A stretch of DNA of 64,000 nucleotides from Candidatus Thiodiazotropha sp. (ex Monitilora ramsayi) (GCA_025655575.1 JAHXIP010000001.1:391582-455581); one strand, 5' to 3'. Counted from the first letter of the stretch, positions 41,971 through 51,872 are shown. Program-made: numbers and translations. Notes: generated by a model not told the origin, from the sequence alone.

Positions 41971-44900
41971 GTCGTGATAGACCTAAAAAGCCCAATGCAC
42001 TGATTTTTGAAGAGCTGGAACCCCGGCTCCTACTCTCCGCCGATATTGCGGGTATCGCCATTGATCCTGCACCGGATGGGACCGGCGATCCGGTGGATGA
42101 TGACGACCTGCTATCGCTTGGGCAGTCGCTGCTGAATGAACCCATACCCGTTGATTCACAAGAGGCTGAGACAGGCCGCAATGAGTTGGTCATTATCGAC
42201 CCGCTAACCCCCGACTATCAAAGCCTGGTGGATGATCTCATCGATCGCGAGGGGAGTGACATCAATTTTGAGATCATTCTGCTCGACAGTGTCGACAACG
42301 GCATTGAGCAGATGGGTCATATTCTTGATCAATACCGGGATCTGGATGCGCTGCATCTTATCAGTCACGGTAGTGAAGGGGAGGTTCGTCTCGCAGGTGC
42401 AACCCTCGACCTGTCTGCACTCAACGACTCATTGGAACAGATCGGTGGATGGAGTAACGCCTTTGCTGCCGAAGGGGATTTATTGATCTACGGCTGTAAC
42501 CTGGCATCCACGGCGGAAGGTGAGTTGTTCATCAACCGGCTGGCCCAACTGACCGGTGTGGACGTGGCCGCCTCCGATGATCTCACCGGTTCCGTATCGC
42601 AGGGCGGAGACTGGGATCTGGAGTACCAGGTCGGTACCCTGGAGACCGGTATTGCCTTTTCTGGACAGCTGCAGAGCAGTTGGAGCGGGATGCTCGATAT
42701 CACCACCGGCCTGGTGGGTTATTACGATTTTGAAGAGGGCAGTGGTATCACCGCCATTGATAGCAGTGCGACGGGTAACAACGGTACGTTGATCGGCTCC
42801 CCGGTCTATACCGCCGGACAGGTCGGGAGCCATGCGTTGAGCTTCAACGGCGATTTTGATCGGGTGGAAGCGCCGGATAGTCTGGCCACCAACTTCGGTA
42901 CCGGTGACTTTGCCGTGAGTTTCTGGTTCAACTCAACCTATTCGGGTGGCACGGCGCGGCTGGTTGGCGATATGGATGGCGGTGACGGCTATGTCTTCTA
43001 TACCACCGGGACCGGTGATGTCACCTTCGGGGTGGTATCGGGAATCGATTCAGTTGCTTTAGTCTCAGGCGGACTGTTCGACGGTAGCTGGCACCACGTA
43101 GTAGGTATGGTAAACGGTGCAGATTGGTCGTTGTATGTTGATGGCACCCTTGCCGATTCAATCAATAACGGTTTTATTGGCAATATCGATAACAGTAATA
43201 CCCTGCGTATCGGTGCCTCGAGCGCCAGCCACAATGAATACGATGGCCTGATCGATGATGTCAGGCTCTATGATCGTGTTCTCACGACAACGGATATCAA
43301 TGAGCTTTTTGCCTTAGCCGAAGATCCGCCGAGCATCACTGGTGCCAGCCTGACCCTGTCCGAAGGCCAGACGGTAACCCTGGACGGCGCCAATTTCAGC
43401 ATCTCAGACCCCGACAGTTCGAGTTTTACCTACTCTTTGAGCGGTGTGGCCGGGGGTTACTTCCAGTTGAGTACCAATCCCGGTGTATCGATTACCAGCT
43501 TCACCAGCGCCAACCTGACGGGAGGGGTGGTGCAGTTCGTGGACAACGATGATGAGACCGCGCCGGCGTTCAGCGTCACGGTCAATGACGGTACCAGTGA
43601 TTCCAACACCCGGGTAGCCACCATCAGCTACACACCTGTGAATGACGCACCCGATGTGATTAACCTCGACGGTGACGTCCTCAACTATACAGAAGGCGAT
43701 GGCGTCGTTCTGATTGAGCAGGGCGGTGACGTCGTTATTAGTGATCCCGATTCAAGTAACTTTGCAGGTGGTTCGCTCACCGTGGAAGTTGATAGTGGCT
43801 TACAGGCGGCTGAGGACAAATTTTCCATCGTCAATCAGGGGACGGGTGCCGGACAAATCGGCTTGAATGTTAGTGATGTGACATATAGTGGTGTTGTGAT
43901 CGGGAGCGTGAGCGGGGGAACGGGCATAGACCCATTGACTGTCACGCTGAATTCGAATGCAACATCAGCCGCCGTAACGGCATTGATTCGAAACATCAGT
44001 TATGAAAACAGCAATATCGATAATCCCACTACTGGTTTACGCAGTATCGTGGTCGATATCTCTGATGGCGATGGCGGCGCCAGCGTCACTCAGAACCTGA
44101 ACCTGAATGTCTCTTCAGTCAACGATGCGCCGGCGCTCAACAGCGCCAGCCTGACGGTCAGTGAGGGCCAGACGGTAACGTTGAGTGGTGCCAACTTCGG
44201 TATTACCGACCCCGACGATTCAGCTTTTACCTATACAGTCAGCGGAGCAACTGGTGGTTACTTCCAGTTAAGCAGTGCGCCTGGCACACCGATTACCATA
44301 TTTACCAGTGCCGACCTGACAGGTAGCCTGGTGCAGTTCGTGGATAACGGCGATGAGACTGCCCCGGCATTCAGTGTCAAGGTCAATGACGGCACCAGTG
44401 ATTCCAACACCCTGGCAGCCAGTATCACCTTTACCAATAGCAATGATGCCCCGGTGGTCGGCAGTGCCAGCCTGACGATCAGCGAAAGCCAAACGGTAAC
44501 GTTGAGCGGTGCCAACTTTGACGTCACTGATCCGGACAGTTCGAGCTTTACCTATACCGTGAGCGGTGTGACCGGTGGATACTTCCAGTTGAGCACCAAT
44601 CCCGGTGTATCGATCACCAGCTTTACCAGCGCCAACCTGACGGGAGGGCTGGTGCAGTTCGTCGATGACGGTAATGAAGTGGCGCCAACGTTCAGCGTGA
44701 CAGCTAATGACGGTGGCAGTGATTCCAATACACTGGCAGCGAGCATTACCTACACTTCTGTTAACGATGCGCCGGTTGTTGATTTAAATGGCTCCGATGG
44801 TCTGGGTGTGGACTTTGCGGTGAGCTTCACGGAAGGCGCAGGGGCGGTCAACGTGGTCGATACGGATGCAACCGTCAGTGATGTGGACAGCGTGGCCTAT

Positions 44901-47900
44901 GAAAATCTGAGTATCAACCTGACCGGTTTTCTGGATGGCGGTAGTGAACAGATTGTGATCGCCGGTTATACTTTTACCTACGGTACCGCTGATACCGCAA
45001 CGCGAACTGTCGGCAGCACCAGTTTTGTCATAGATTTTGACGGTTCCGGTTTTAATGTCATGCTGGATGGCCTCGGTTGGATGCCAGAAGTCGATCTGCA
45101 GACCCTGTTGCGGGGCGTCACCTACGAAAACACCTCCCTGGATCCGATTGCGGGCGATCGTACGATCAATATTTTTGCTCAGGATAGTTCCCTCCTAGTT
45201 GGCTCCATTGCGACATCGACGATCACCGTCAATCCGCAGAATGATGCCCCCACGGCGACAAACAACGCCAATTCCGTTTTGGAAGACGGTTTTGTTTCGG
45301 GAAACGTCATCACGGATGACTCCGGATCCGGTGTGGACAGCGATCCGGAGGGAGATAGTCTGCAGGTAACCCAGGTTGAAGGGGGAGCCTACACGCCTGG
45401 TCTTCCGATAACCCTGGCTTCGGGTGCGCAAGTTACTTTTCAATCCAACGGCAGCTATACCTATAACACCAACGGTCAGTTTGATGGACTGGGTGCCGGT
45501 AGTAGCGTGGATGACAGTTTTACCTATCAGGTTAGTGATGGCAACGGAGGTTTCGATACCGCAACGGTTACCATTACGATCAACGGCAGCAATAATACAC
45601 CGTCGATCACGAGTGCCGGCCTTACCTTGAATGAAGGCCAGACGGTCACCCTTAGTGACGCCAACTTTGCCATCACCGATGCTGACGATATAGCCTTTAC
45701 TTACACGGTAAGCGGTATCAGCGGCGGCTACTTCCAGTTGAGTAGTGCGCCTGGCACGCCCGTTACCACGTTTACCAGTGCGAACCTGACGGGTGGCCTG
45801 GTGCAGTTTGTGGACAACGGTGATGAGACGACTCCGGCGTTCAGCGTCACGGTCAATGACGGCGATGCCGACTCCAACACCCTGGCGGCAACGGTGATTT
45901 ACACCTCAGCCAATGATGTGCCAGTACTCAACAGCGCCGATATGACCGTCACCGAAGGACAGACCGTCACCTTGACCGGCGCCAACTTCGGCATCACCGA
46001 TCCGGATAGTTCGAGCTTTACCTATACCATGAGTGGTGTGACTGGAGGTTACTTCCAGTCGAGTACCAATCCTGGTGTGTCAATCACCAGCTTCACCAGT
46101 GCCAACCTGACGGGAGGTTTGGTGCAGTTTGTGGACAACGGTGATGAGACTGCTCCGGTGTTCAGTGTCACGGTCAATGACGGTGCGACGGATTCTAACA
46201 CCCTAGCGGCGACCATCAGCTATACCTCGAGTAATGATGTGCCGGTACTCGATAGCGCGAGCCTGACCGTCGGTGAAGGTCAGACGGTCACCCTCTCTGG
46301 CGCCAGCTTCGGAATCACCGATCCGGATGACACCGTTTTTTCTTATACCCTGAGTGGAGTGACCGGGGGTTACTTTCAGTTGAACACCAACCCCGGTGTT
46401 TCTATCACCAGTTTCAGCAGCGCTGAGCTCAGCAGCAGTCTGGTTCAGTTCGTGGACAATGGTGATGAGACGGCTCCGGCGTTCAGCGTCACGGTCAATG
46501 ACGGCGAGGCCGACTCCAACACACTGGCGGCAACGGTGATTTACACCTCAGCCAATGATGTGCCGGTTCTGGACAGTGCCAGCCTGAGTGTCACCGAAGG
46601 CCAGACCGTGACCCTGAGCGGTGCCAACTTTGGCATCACCGATTCGGACGATACCGCCTTTACCTATACCGTCAGTTCAGTGGTCGGCGGGTATTTTCAA
46701 CTCAGCACCAACGCAGGCGTGTCGATTACGACCTTCACCAGTGTGCAGTTGAGCGCCAATGAAGTTCAGTTTGTAGACAACGGCGATGAGACGGCTCCGG
46801 CGTTCAGCGTCACGGTCAATGACGGCGAGGCCGACTCCAACACCCTGGCGGCAACGGTGATTTACACCTCAGCCAATGATGTACCGGTTCTGGACAGTGC
46901 CAGCCTGAGTGTCACCGAAGGCCAGACCGTGACCCTGAGCGGCGCCAACTTCAGCATCACCGATCTGGACGACACCGCCTTTACTTATACCCTGAGCGGA
47001 GTGACCGGGGGTTACTTTCAGTTGAACACCAACCCCGGTGTGTCGGTCACCAGCTTTACCAGCGCTAATCTGACAGGTGGGCTGGTACAGTTTGTGGATA
47101 ACGGCGATGAGACAGCCCCGGCATTCAGCGTGACGGTGAATGATGGTGTCAGTAATTCCAATACCCTGGCGGCGATTGTAAGCTTCACAACAATCGATGA
47201 GGCACCAATAGCGAATAACGATAGTGTCGACGTGGATGAAGGAGGCAGTGTTTTAATAAATGTCGCCAGTAATGATGCTGATCCAGAGAATGCATTGGAT
47301 TTGACCAGTATTGCTGTTGTTGGGCTGCCTGCGAATGGTGTGTTGGTGAATAATGGTGATGGTACATTTGTATATACCCATAACGGCTCAGAGACACTCT
47401 CGGATTTATTCACTTATACAATCAAAGATGATTCTGGCGCTACGTCAAATGTGGCTGTTGTCGATTTGACTATTCATCCAGTTAACGATGTGCCTGTCAT
47501 TACCAGTCACGCCGGCAGCCAGACAGTTACGTCATTTATTGATGAGAATCTCAATGTGGTGGCTGGCGTTAGTGCAGATGATGCAGAGGGAGATGGCTTG
47601 ACCTTTTCGATCAGTGGCGGCGCTGATTTTGGCCTTTTTGCCATCGATCACTTAACGGGTTTATTGAGTTTTTCCAGTGCGCCAAACGCAGAATCTCCAC
47701 TGGATTCTGACCGGAACAACAGTTATTCCGTGGAGGTTATGGTCTCTGATGGGAATGGTGGAACGGCAATCCAGGCATTTGATATTACCGTCAGAGATGT
47801 GGATGAATTTGATGTGGGCCTGCTTATGGATATGCAGTCAAATCCTGATCAAGTGACGACAATCCATACAACAGGTTCGGAGGTGGGTGTGACTGTGTGG

Positions 47901-48848
47901 GCGTCTGATCCGGATATATCGAATAATGATATTGTTTATTCTTTGGTCGATGATGGTGGTGGTCACTTTGTTATCGATAACACGACTGGTGAGATTTCAT
48001 TGGCACAACCATTTGTTACTAGCGAAAGATATCAGTCAGAGGTGATTGTACGCGCTACCAGCAGCGACGGCTCTATTTCACAGCGTAGTTTTTTGATTGA
48101 TGTCCTGCCGGTAGATGAGCCAGTAGTGGAACTGCCTCCTCCCACTCTGGACGAGATTATGGTTGATCTGCTGCCGGAAGATAGTTCATCGCAGATTGCT
48201 ATTGACACGCATGCCTGGGCGGAAGTGTCTGATTCAACAGATTTGTCAGCATCTGGTTCATCGGATGAAGAAGCAACTGCAGATGAAGTAATCGAAGGAT
48301 CCGGAGTAGTGGTTTCCATAGAGACATACGAGCAGACAATGAGTTTTGCTGATCGATTGAGTCGATCATTGGTCGGCGTCTTTGATCGTACAAATAATCA
48401 TTCAGTAGTCTTTCGTTATTTTGATTTGACCTCAGAGCCGTTAGATATCGATGCCCTACCCAAGCTGAGTACGATAGCTGCCGATAATAGTATTGCAGTG
48501 CCAAAAACTGTTTGGACCCTGCTTGATGCTATGAGTTTAGAGATTTCGCAACACCAGGCAGAGGTAGATGAGAATTCGGAGATGGTTTTTAAAGGAGTGA
48601 CTGTGGGCGCAGTAGGTTTGACTGCCGGCTATGTTGCGTGGTTGTTGCGGGCAGGCCTCCTGTCGGCAAGTTTGCTGTCATTTTCTCCCCTGTGGCGTCA
48701 GGTGGATCCTCTTCCTGTATTATCTGCAAGTGCAAAAAAACGAACTGACAATGAGAGCGAGTCTCCCGTTGAAGATGCCCAGGAAAAAAGGATATCCAAG
48801 TTGTTTGATAATAAAAGCAAATCTCACCAGGGCCGGTACGCAGGATAG
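41967..48848 (+). CDS. Giant LEPR-XLL/DUF4347 cadherin-like repeat surface protein
   Basis: A 2,293-residue, very acidic probable adhesin. The N-terminus has no Sec signal but carries the LEPR-XLL motif (L-E-P-R-L-L-L at 17-23). Domains in order: DUF4347 (about 72-235) with H-L-I-S-H134-G and Y-G-C177-N; a LamG/concanavalin-like domain (about 245-440); one CSPG/cadherin-type repeat (about 455-560); an unrelated ~150-residue beta unit; two more repeats (about 720-935); a section with a VCBS/cadherin-like unit (to about 1210); five tandem repeats (about 1212-1740); a cadherin-like VCBS-type unit; a cadherin domain (about 1840-1950); and a Ser/Asp-rich stem. The end has a membrane hairpin (about 2211-2245, V-G-L-T-A-G-Y-V-A-W-L-L-R-A-G) and a charged tail. 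It lies between two adaptor-type genes and a c-di-GMP enzyme, so regulated surface display is likely. Confidence 0.88.
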   Translation: MSRDRPKKPNALIFEELEPRLLLSADIAGIAIDPAPDGTGDPVDDDDLLSLGQSLLNEPIPVDSQEAETGRNELVIIDPLTPDYQSLVDDLIDREGSDINFEIILLDSVDNGIEQMGHILDQYRDLDALHLISHGSEGEVRLAGATLDLSALNDSLEQIGGWSNAFAAEGDLLIYGCNLASTAEGELFINRLAQLTGVDVAASDDLTGSVSQGGDWDLEYQVGTLETGIAFSGQLQSSWSGMLDITTGLVGYYDFEEGSGITAIDSSATGNNGTLIGSPVYTAGQVGSHALSFNGDFDRVEAPDSLATNFGTGDFAVSFWFNSTYSGGTARLVGDMDGGDGYVFYTTGTGDVTFGVVSGIDSVALVSGGLFDGSWHHVVGMVNGADWSLYVDGTLADSINNGFIGNIDNSNTLRIGASSASHNEYDGLIDDVRLYDRVLTTTDINELFALAEDPPSITGASLTLSEGQTVTLDGANFSISDPDSSSFTYSLSGVAGGYFQLSTNPGVSITSFTSANLTGGVVQFVDNDDETAPAFSVTVNDGTSDSNTRVATISYTPVNDAPDVINLDGDVLNYTEGDGVVLIEQGGDVVISDPDSSNFAGGSLTVEVDSGLQAAEDKFSIVNQGTGAGQIGLNVSDVTYSGVVIGSVSGGTGIDPLTVTLNSNATSAAVTALIRNISYENSNIDNPTTGLRSIVVDISDGDGGASVTQNLNLNVSSVNDAPALNSASLTVSEGQTVTLSGANFGITDPDDSAFTYTVSGATGGYFQLSSAPGTPITIFTSADLTGSLVQFVDNGDETAPAFSVKVNDGTSDSNTLAASITFTNSNDAPVVGSASLTISESQTVTLSGANFDVTDPDSSSFTYTVSGVTGGYFQLSTNPGVSITSFTSANLTGGLVQFVDDGNEVAPTFSVTANDGGSDSNTLAASITYTSVNDAPVVDLNGSDGLGVDFAVSFTEGAGAVNVVDTDATVSDVDSVAYENLSINLTGFLDGGSEQIVIAGYTFTYGTADTATRTVGSTSFVIDFDGSGFNVMLDGLGWMPEVDLQTLLRGVTYENTSLDPIAGDRTINIFAQDSSLLVGSIATSTITVNPQNDAPTATNNANSVLEDGFVSGNVITDDSGSGVDSDPEGDSLQVTQVEGGAYTPGLPITLASGAQVTFQSNGSYTYNTNGQFDGLGAGSSVDDSFTYQVSDGNGGFDTATVTITINGSNNTPSITSAGLTLNEGQTVTLSDANFAITDADDIAFTYTVSGISGGYFQLSSAPGTPVTTFTSANLTGGLVQFVDNGDETTPAFSVTVNDGDADSNTLAATVIYTSANDVPVLNSADMTVTEGQTVTLTGANFGITDPDSSSFTYTMSGVTGGYFQSSTNPGVSITSFTSANLTGGLVQFVDNGDETAPVFSVTVNDGATDSNTLAATISYTSSNDVPVLDSASLTVGEGQTVTLSGASFGITDPDDTVFSYTLSGVTGGYFQLNTNPGVSITSFSSAELSSSLVQFVDNGDETAPAFSVTVNDGEADSNTLAATVIYTSANDVPVLDSASLSVTEGQTVTLSGANFGITDSDDTAFTYTVSSVVGGYFQLSTNAGVSITTFTSVQLSANEVQFVDNGDETAPAFSVTVNDGEADSNTLAATVIYTSANDVPVLDSASLSVTEGQTVTLSGANFSITDLDDTAFTYTLSGVTGGYFQLNTNPGVSVTSFTSANLTGGLVQFVDNGDETAPAFSVTVNDGVSNSNTLAAIVSFTTIDEAPIANNDSVDVDEGGSVLINVASNDADPENALDLTSIAVVGLPANGVLVNNGDGTFVYTHNGSETLSDLFTYTIKDDSGATSNVAVVDLTIHPVNDVPVITSHAGSQTVTSFIDENLNVVAGVSADDAEGDGLTFSISGGADFGLFAIDHLTGLLSFSSAPNAESPLDSDRNNSYSVEVMVSDGNGGTAIQAFDITVRDVDEFDVGLLMDMQSNPDQVTTIHTTGSEVGVTVWASDPDISNNDIVYSLVDDGGGHFVIDNTTGEISLAQPFVTSERYQSEVIVRATSSDGSISQRSFLIDVLPVDEPVVELPPPTLDEIMVDLLPEDSSSQIAIDTHAWAEVSDSTDLSASGSSDEEATADEVIEGSGVVVSIETYEQTMSFADRLSRSLVGVFDRTNNHSVVFRYFDLTSEPLDIDALPKLSTIAADNSIAVPKTVWTLLDAMSLEISQHQAEVDENSEMVFKGVTVGAVGLTAGYVAWLLRAGLLSASLLSFSPLWRQVDPLPVLSASAKKRTDNESESPVEDAQEKRISKLFDNKSKSHQGRYAG
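45600..47190 (+). repeat. Five tandem ~318-321-base coding repeats (cadherin_3/CSPG type)
   Basis: Five consecutive units of 105-107 codons, each with S-L-T-V-x-E-G-Q-T-V-T-L-S-G-A-N-F near its start, then G-G-Y-F-Q-L, and ending V-Q-F-V-D-N-G-D-E-T-A-P. Three more copies lie outside the block (about 43332-43650, 44136-44450, 44455-44770). The two units starting near 46555 and 46876 are almost identical over about 150 bases, with a 321-base period. Confidence 0.9.
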
Positions 48849-48860
48849 GGAAATCTCAGG

Positions 48861-51800
48861 ATGCAAATAAGCCCGACAATAAAAATCACATTAGGCCTTG
48901 TGCTTCTCACGCTGAGTATATTACTGCTTGGTCGGTTGGTTGGGTTTGTGCCCGATGAGAGTAAATCCGCACTCGATGCAAGAAAGAAGTTTTGTGAATC
49001 ATTAGCGATACAACTTTCGTCAGTAGCCGCAAATAATGATATTGAGAGCCTGCGACAAACACTGGAAAGCATTGTCGAGCGAAACGATGACGTACTTTCC
49101 AGTGCGCTCAAGGGTAGAGGTGGTCTGTCATTGGTTGTGGGAGATCATGAAAAGTATTGGATCGACTTGCCGTTGGATAAGTCTACGTCAACTCATGTTC
49201 TGGTACCGATTTTCGCCAATGAGACCCAGTGGGGAATGCTGGAGGTTGCATTTAAGGAGATTGATACTGGTCAGGGGTTTAGTTTTGGCACACTTGGTGG
49301 GCTCTTGCTTTTCGTTGCCCTGCTTGGATTTATCCTTTATCTGATATTCATTAAACGTACCTTACGGGAACTGGATCCAAAGGCAGTCATTCCAGAACGG
49401 GTACGCTCGGCATTCAATGCACTCTCCGAGGGTTTGATTATCCTGGATGAGAAGCATCAGATCATACTTGCCAATGAATCTTTCTCTGAAAAAACCAGCT
49501 TGGATGCTGACTCACTGATAGGCTTGCGTGCAGATGAGTTGCGTTGGAAAAAGCGCGAGCGTGGTGCGACCGTTGATCCCTATCCCTGGCAAATCAGCAT
49601 GCAGAACAACCAGCGTAAGACTGGTGTTCCCATGCGTCTACAGTTGAAGAACAGGAGTGAACGTACTTTTTCAGTAAATACTGCGCCGATCTTCGATGGC
49701 AAAGGCAACCCAAGGGGTGTGTTGGCTACCTTCGACGATATGACGGACCTGGAGAAAAAGCATAGGGAACTTCAGTCGACACTGGAAAAGCTACGGACAT
49801 CGGAAAAAGCTTTACGCGACAAGACCGTCGAGCTGGAGTTGCTTGCGAGTCGAGACCCGCTGACCGGTTGTTTTAATCGCCGCGCCTTCTTCCAGAAATA
49901 TGAACTGCTGTATGACGAGGCCGTACGTGAAAAGTTTGGGCTTGTTTTTATGATGGTGGACATTGATCGCTTTAAATCAATCAATGATCAATACGGCCAT
50001 GCCAATGGCGATAAGGTGATCAAGTTTGTTGCTGAAACGCTTGTGTCAAAATCCAGGCCCGAGGATATCGTCGGACGATATGGTGGTGAGGAGTTTTCAC
50101 TGATCATGCCCCACACGGACATTGAACAGGCGATGGCAATGGCCGAGCGGTTGCGTATGGAGATTCAGCAAAAAGGTCATGAGCTATTCACAAACAGCAG
50201 AACAGTGACGATCAGTGTCGGGGTTGCTGAGTTGTCTGAATTTATGGATGAACCGATGCTGCTCATTAATAATGCGGACGATGCCTTATACAAGGCAAAA
50301 GAGCTGGGCCGAAACAGGGTAGTCAACTGGCTACCCGAGATGGGGGTTGATCCAAGGCCTTCCATAAAAGGGGAGAGTGGCACTGCAACGAGTGAAGAAG
50401 TATTGGTTGATAGCCTGACTGCAGAGAAATCGCTCAAGCATGAGATTCATCGCCTGGAAGACACGGTGGTGGAACTTGAGTCCCAGCTGGAATACAGCCG
50501 GGAAGAGATCAAGCGGCGTGAAGGCAAGGATGAACTGACGGGATTACCCAATACGATTATTTTCAAGGACAGGATTTCGCAAGTGTTGGCCAGGTGTAAA
50601 AGATACAACCGCTCTGCAGCTGTGATATCACTCGATATCGATGGGTTTCATACAATCAATGAGGCGTTTGGTTATACGGTTGGTGATCAGTTGTTGCGGG
50701 TGGTTTCTTCGCGTTTGGTCGATACGTTGCGTATGACAGATACTGTTGCCATTATGGACGAGCAGGAAGAGAGCGAGTCCTCTACCATTTCACGAGTGAA
50801 TAATGATGAATTTGCCCTGATTCTTACCGATGTTGATGATATCGAAGGTGTCGCCTGGGCGATTCGGAGAATATTGAAGGCGCTTAAAAGCGATATCGAA
50901 ATCGACGGTCAGGAGTTGTTTGTATCGTTCAGTGTGGGTGTCTCCCTCTACCCGCTTGATGACGATCAGCCCAGGGGGCTGTTACAGAAAGCGAGTGCCG
51001 CGCGGTATGCAGCCAAGCGGGCGGAGGGTGGGGATAACATCCGTTTCTTCTCGCAGGATATCAACCGTAGCGCCTACCGAAAAGTCTGGTTGGAGAATCA
51101 ACTGCACAAAGCCATTGTACGCTCTCAGATCGAATTGGCTTACCAACCGATTATTGATATGAAAACCGGTCGTATCGTTAAGATGGAGGCACTGGCAAGA
51201 TGGAATCATCCAAAAGTTGGACAGATTCCACCCAGTGAGTTCATACCGGTTGCGGAGCATACCGGACTGATAGATAAACTGGGTTCCAAGGTTTTACGAA
51301 AGGCGTGTCGAGATCTTAAAAAATGGCACGATGCCGGTTACGATGACTTGCAGGTTGCCGTTAATCTGTCGGCGGTTCAGTTTCGCCAGAAAGACCTTGT
51401 TGAAAAAATCATTCGTGCTTGTTCAAAAGTCGGGGTTGACCCCTCGTATCTAAATCTTGAGATAACGGAGAGTTCACTGGTCGAAAAATTCGAGGTGGTG
51501 CTCCGTGTGATGAAGCAGATGAGTCAGGCCGGCATCAGTTTTACCCTGGATGATTTCGGCAAGGGTTTTTCTTCTCTTAGCTACCTGAGCCACCTGCCGA
51601 TAAACTGTATTAAGATTGACCAGTCCTTTATCGCCGAAACCCTGCCGAATGAGCAGGACCAGGCAATTCTGAACGGTATCGTAGCGCTGGCGAAAAGCCT
51701 GCAACTGCAAGTGGTGGCTGAAGGCGTGGAGACAGAGGCGCAAAAAGCAATTTTGACCAGTCTTGGGTGTCACGAGGGCCAGGGGAAGCTCTTTTCTGAG

Positions 51801-51872
51801 CCCCTGTCGAGACAGGAAGCGAGCAAAATGCTTCAATCTTTCAATAGTGACTCTGATGAGAGTGAAGGGTAG
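48861..51872 (+). CDS. Membrane PAS-GGDEF-GGDEF-EAL c-di-GMP enzyme
   Basis: A 1,003-residue protein that can make and degrade cyclic di-GMP. A first membrane helix (about 9-28) and a second (about 140-162) enclose a ~110-residue periplasmic sensor domain. Then come a PAS domain (about 175-290), a coiled coil, GGDEF 1 (about 330-490) with an intact G-G-E-E-F at 408-412 and an RxxD inhibitory site (R-P-E-D), GGDEF 2 (about 550-720) with V-N-N-D-E-F at 646-651 (degenerate), and EAL (about 735-985). The EAL has M-E-A-L at 775-778, N-L-E-I-T-E, D-D-F-G-K-G-F-S-S-L and V-A-E-G-V-E-T-E all present. It starts 12 bases after the giant gene, so it should control export or retention of that protein, as LapD-type systems do with other adhesins. 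Confidence 0.93.
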   Translation: MQISPTIKITLGLVLLTLSILLLGRLVGFVPDESKSALDARKKFCESLAIQLSSVAANNDIESLRQTLESIVERNDDVLSSALKGRGGLSLVVGDHEKYWIDLPLDKSTSTHVLVPIFANETQWGMLEVAFKEIDTGQGFSFGTLGGLLLFVALLGFILYLIFIKRTLRELDPKAVIPERVRSAFNALSEGLIILDEKHQIILANESFSEKTSLDADSLIGLRADELRWKKRERGATVDPYPWQISMQNNQRKTGVPMRLQLKNRSERTFSVNTAPIFDGKGNPRGVLATFDDMTDLEKKHRELQSTLEKLRTSEKALRDKTVELELLASRDPLTGCFNRRAFFQKYELLYDEAVREKFGLVFMMVDIDRFKSINDQYGHANGDKVIKFVAETLVSKSRPEDIVGRYGGEEFSLIMPHTDIEQAMAMAERLRMEIQQKGHELFTNSRTVTISVGVAELSEFMDEPMLLINNADDALYKAKELGRNRVVNWLPEMGVDPRPSIKGESGTATSEEVLVDSLTAEKSLKHEIHRLEDTVVELESQLEYSREEIKRREGKDELTGLPNTIIFKDRISQVLARCKRYNRSAAVISLDIDGFHTINEAFGYTVGDQLLRVVSSRLVDTLRMTDTVAIMDEQEESESSTISRVNNDEFALILTDVDDIEGVAWAIRRILKALKSDIEIDGQELFVSFSVGVSLYPLDDDQPRGLLQKASAARYAAKRAEGGDNIRFFSQDINRSAYRKVWLENQLHKAIVRSQIELAYQPIIDMKTGRIVKMEALARWNHPKVGQIPPSEFIPVAEHTGLIDKLGSKVLRKACRDLKKWHDAGYDDLQVAVNLSAVQFRQKDLVEKIIRACSKVGVDPSYLNLEITESSLVEKFEVVLRVMKQMSQAGISFTLDDFGKGFSSLSYLSHLPINCIKIDQSFIAETLPNEQDQAILNGIVALAKSLQLQVVAEGVETEAQKAILTSLGCHEGQGKLFSEPLSRQEASKMLQSFNSDSDESEG

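Noticed and set aside
45600..47190. Regularly spaced repeats resembling an array
   Set aside because: The units are 318-321 bases, coding in one frame throughout, and make a cadherin/CSPG-type protein. They are not CRISPR repeats.
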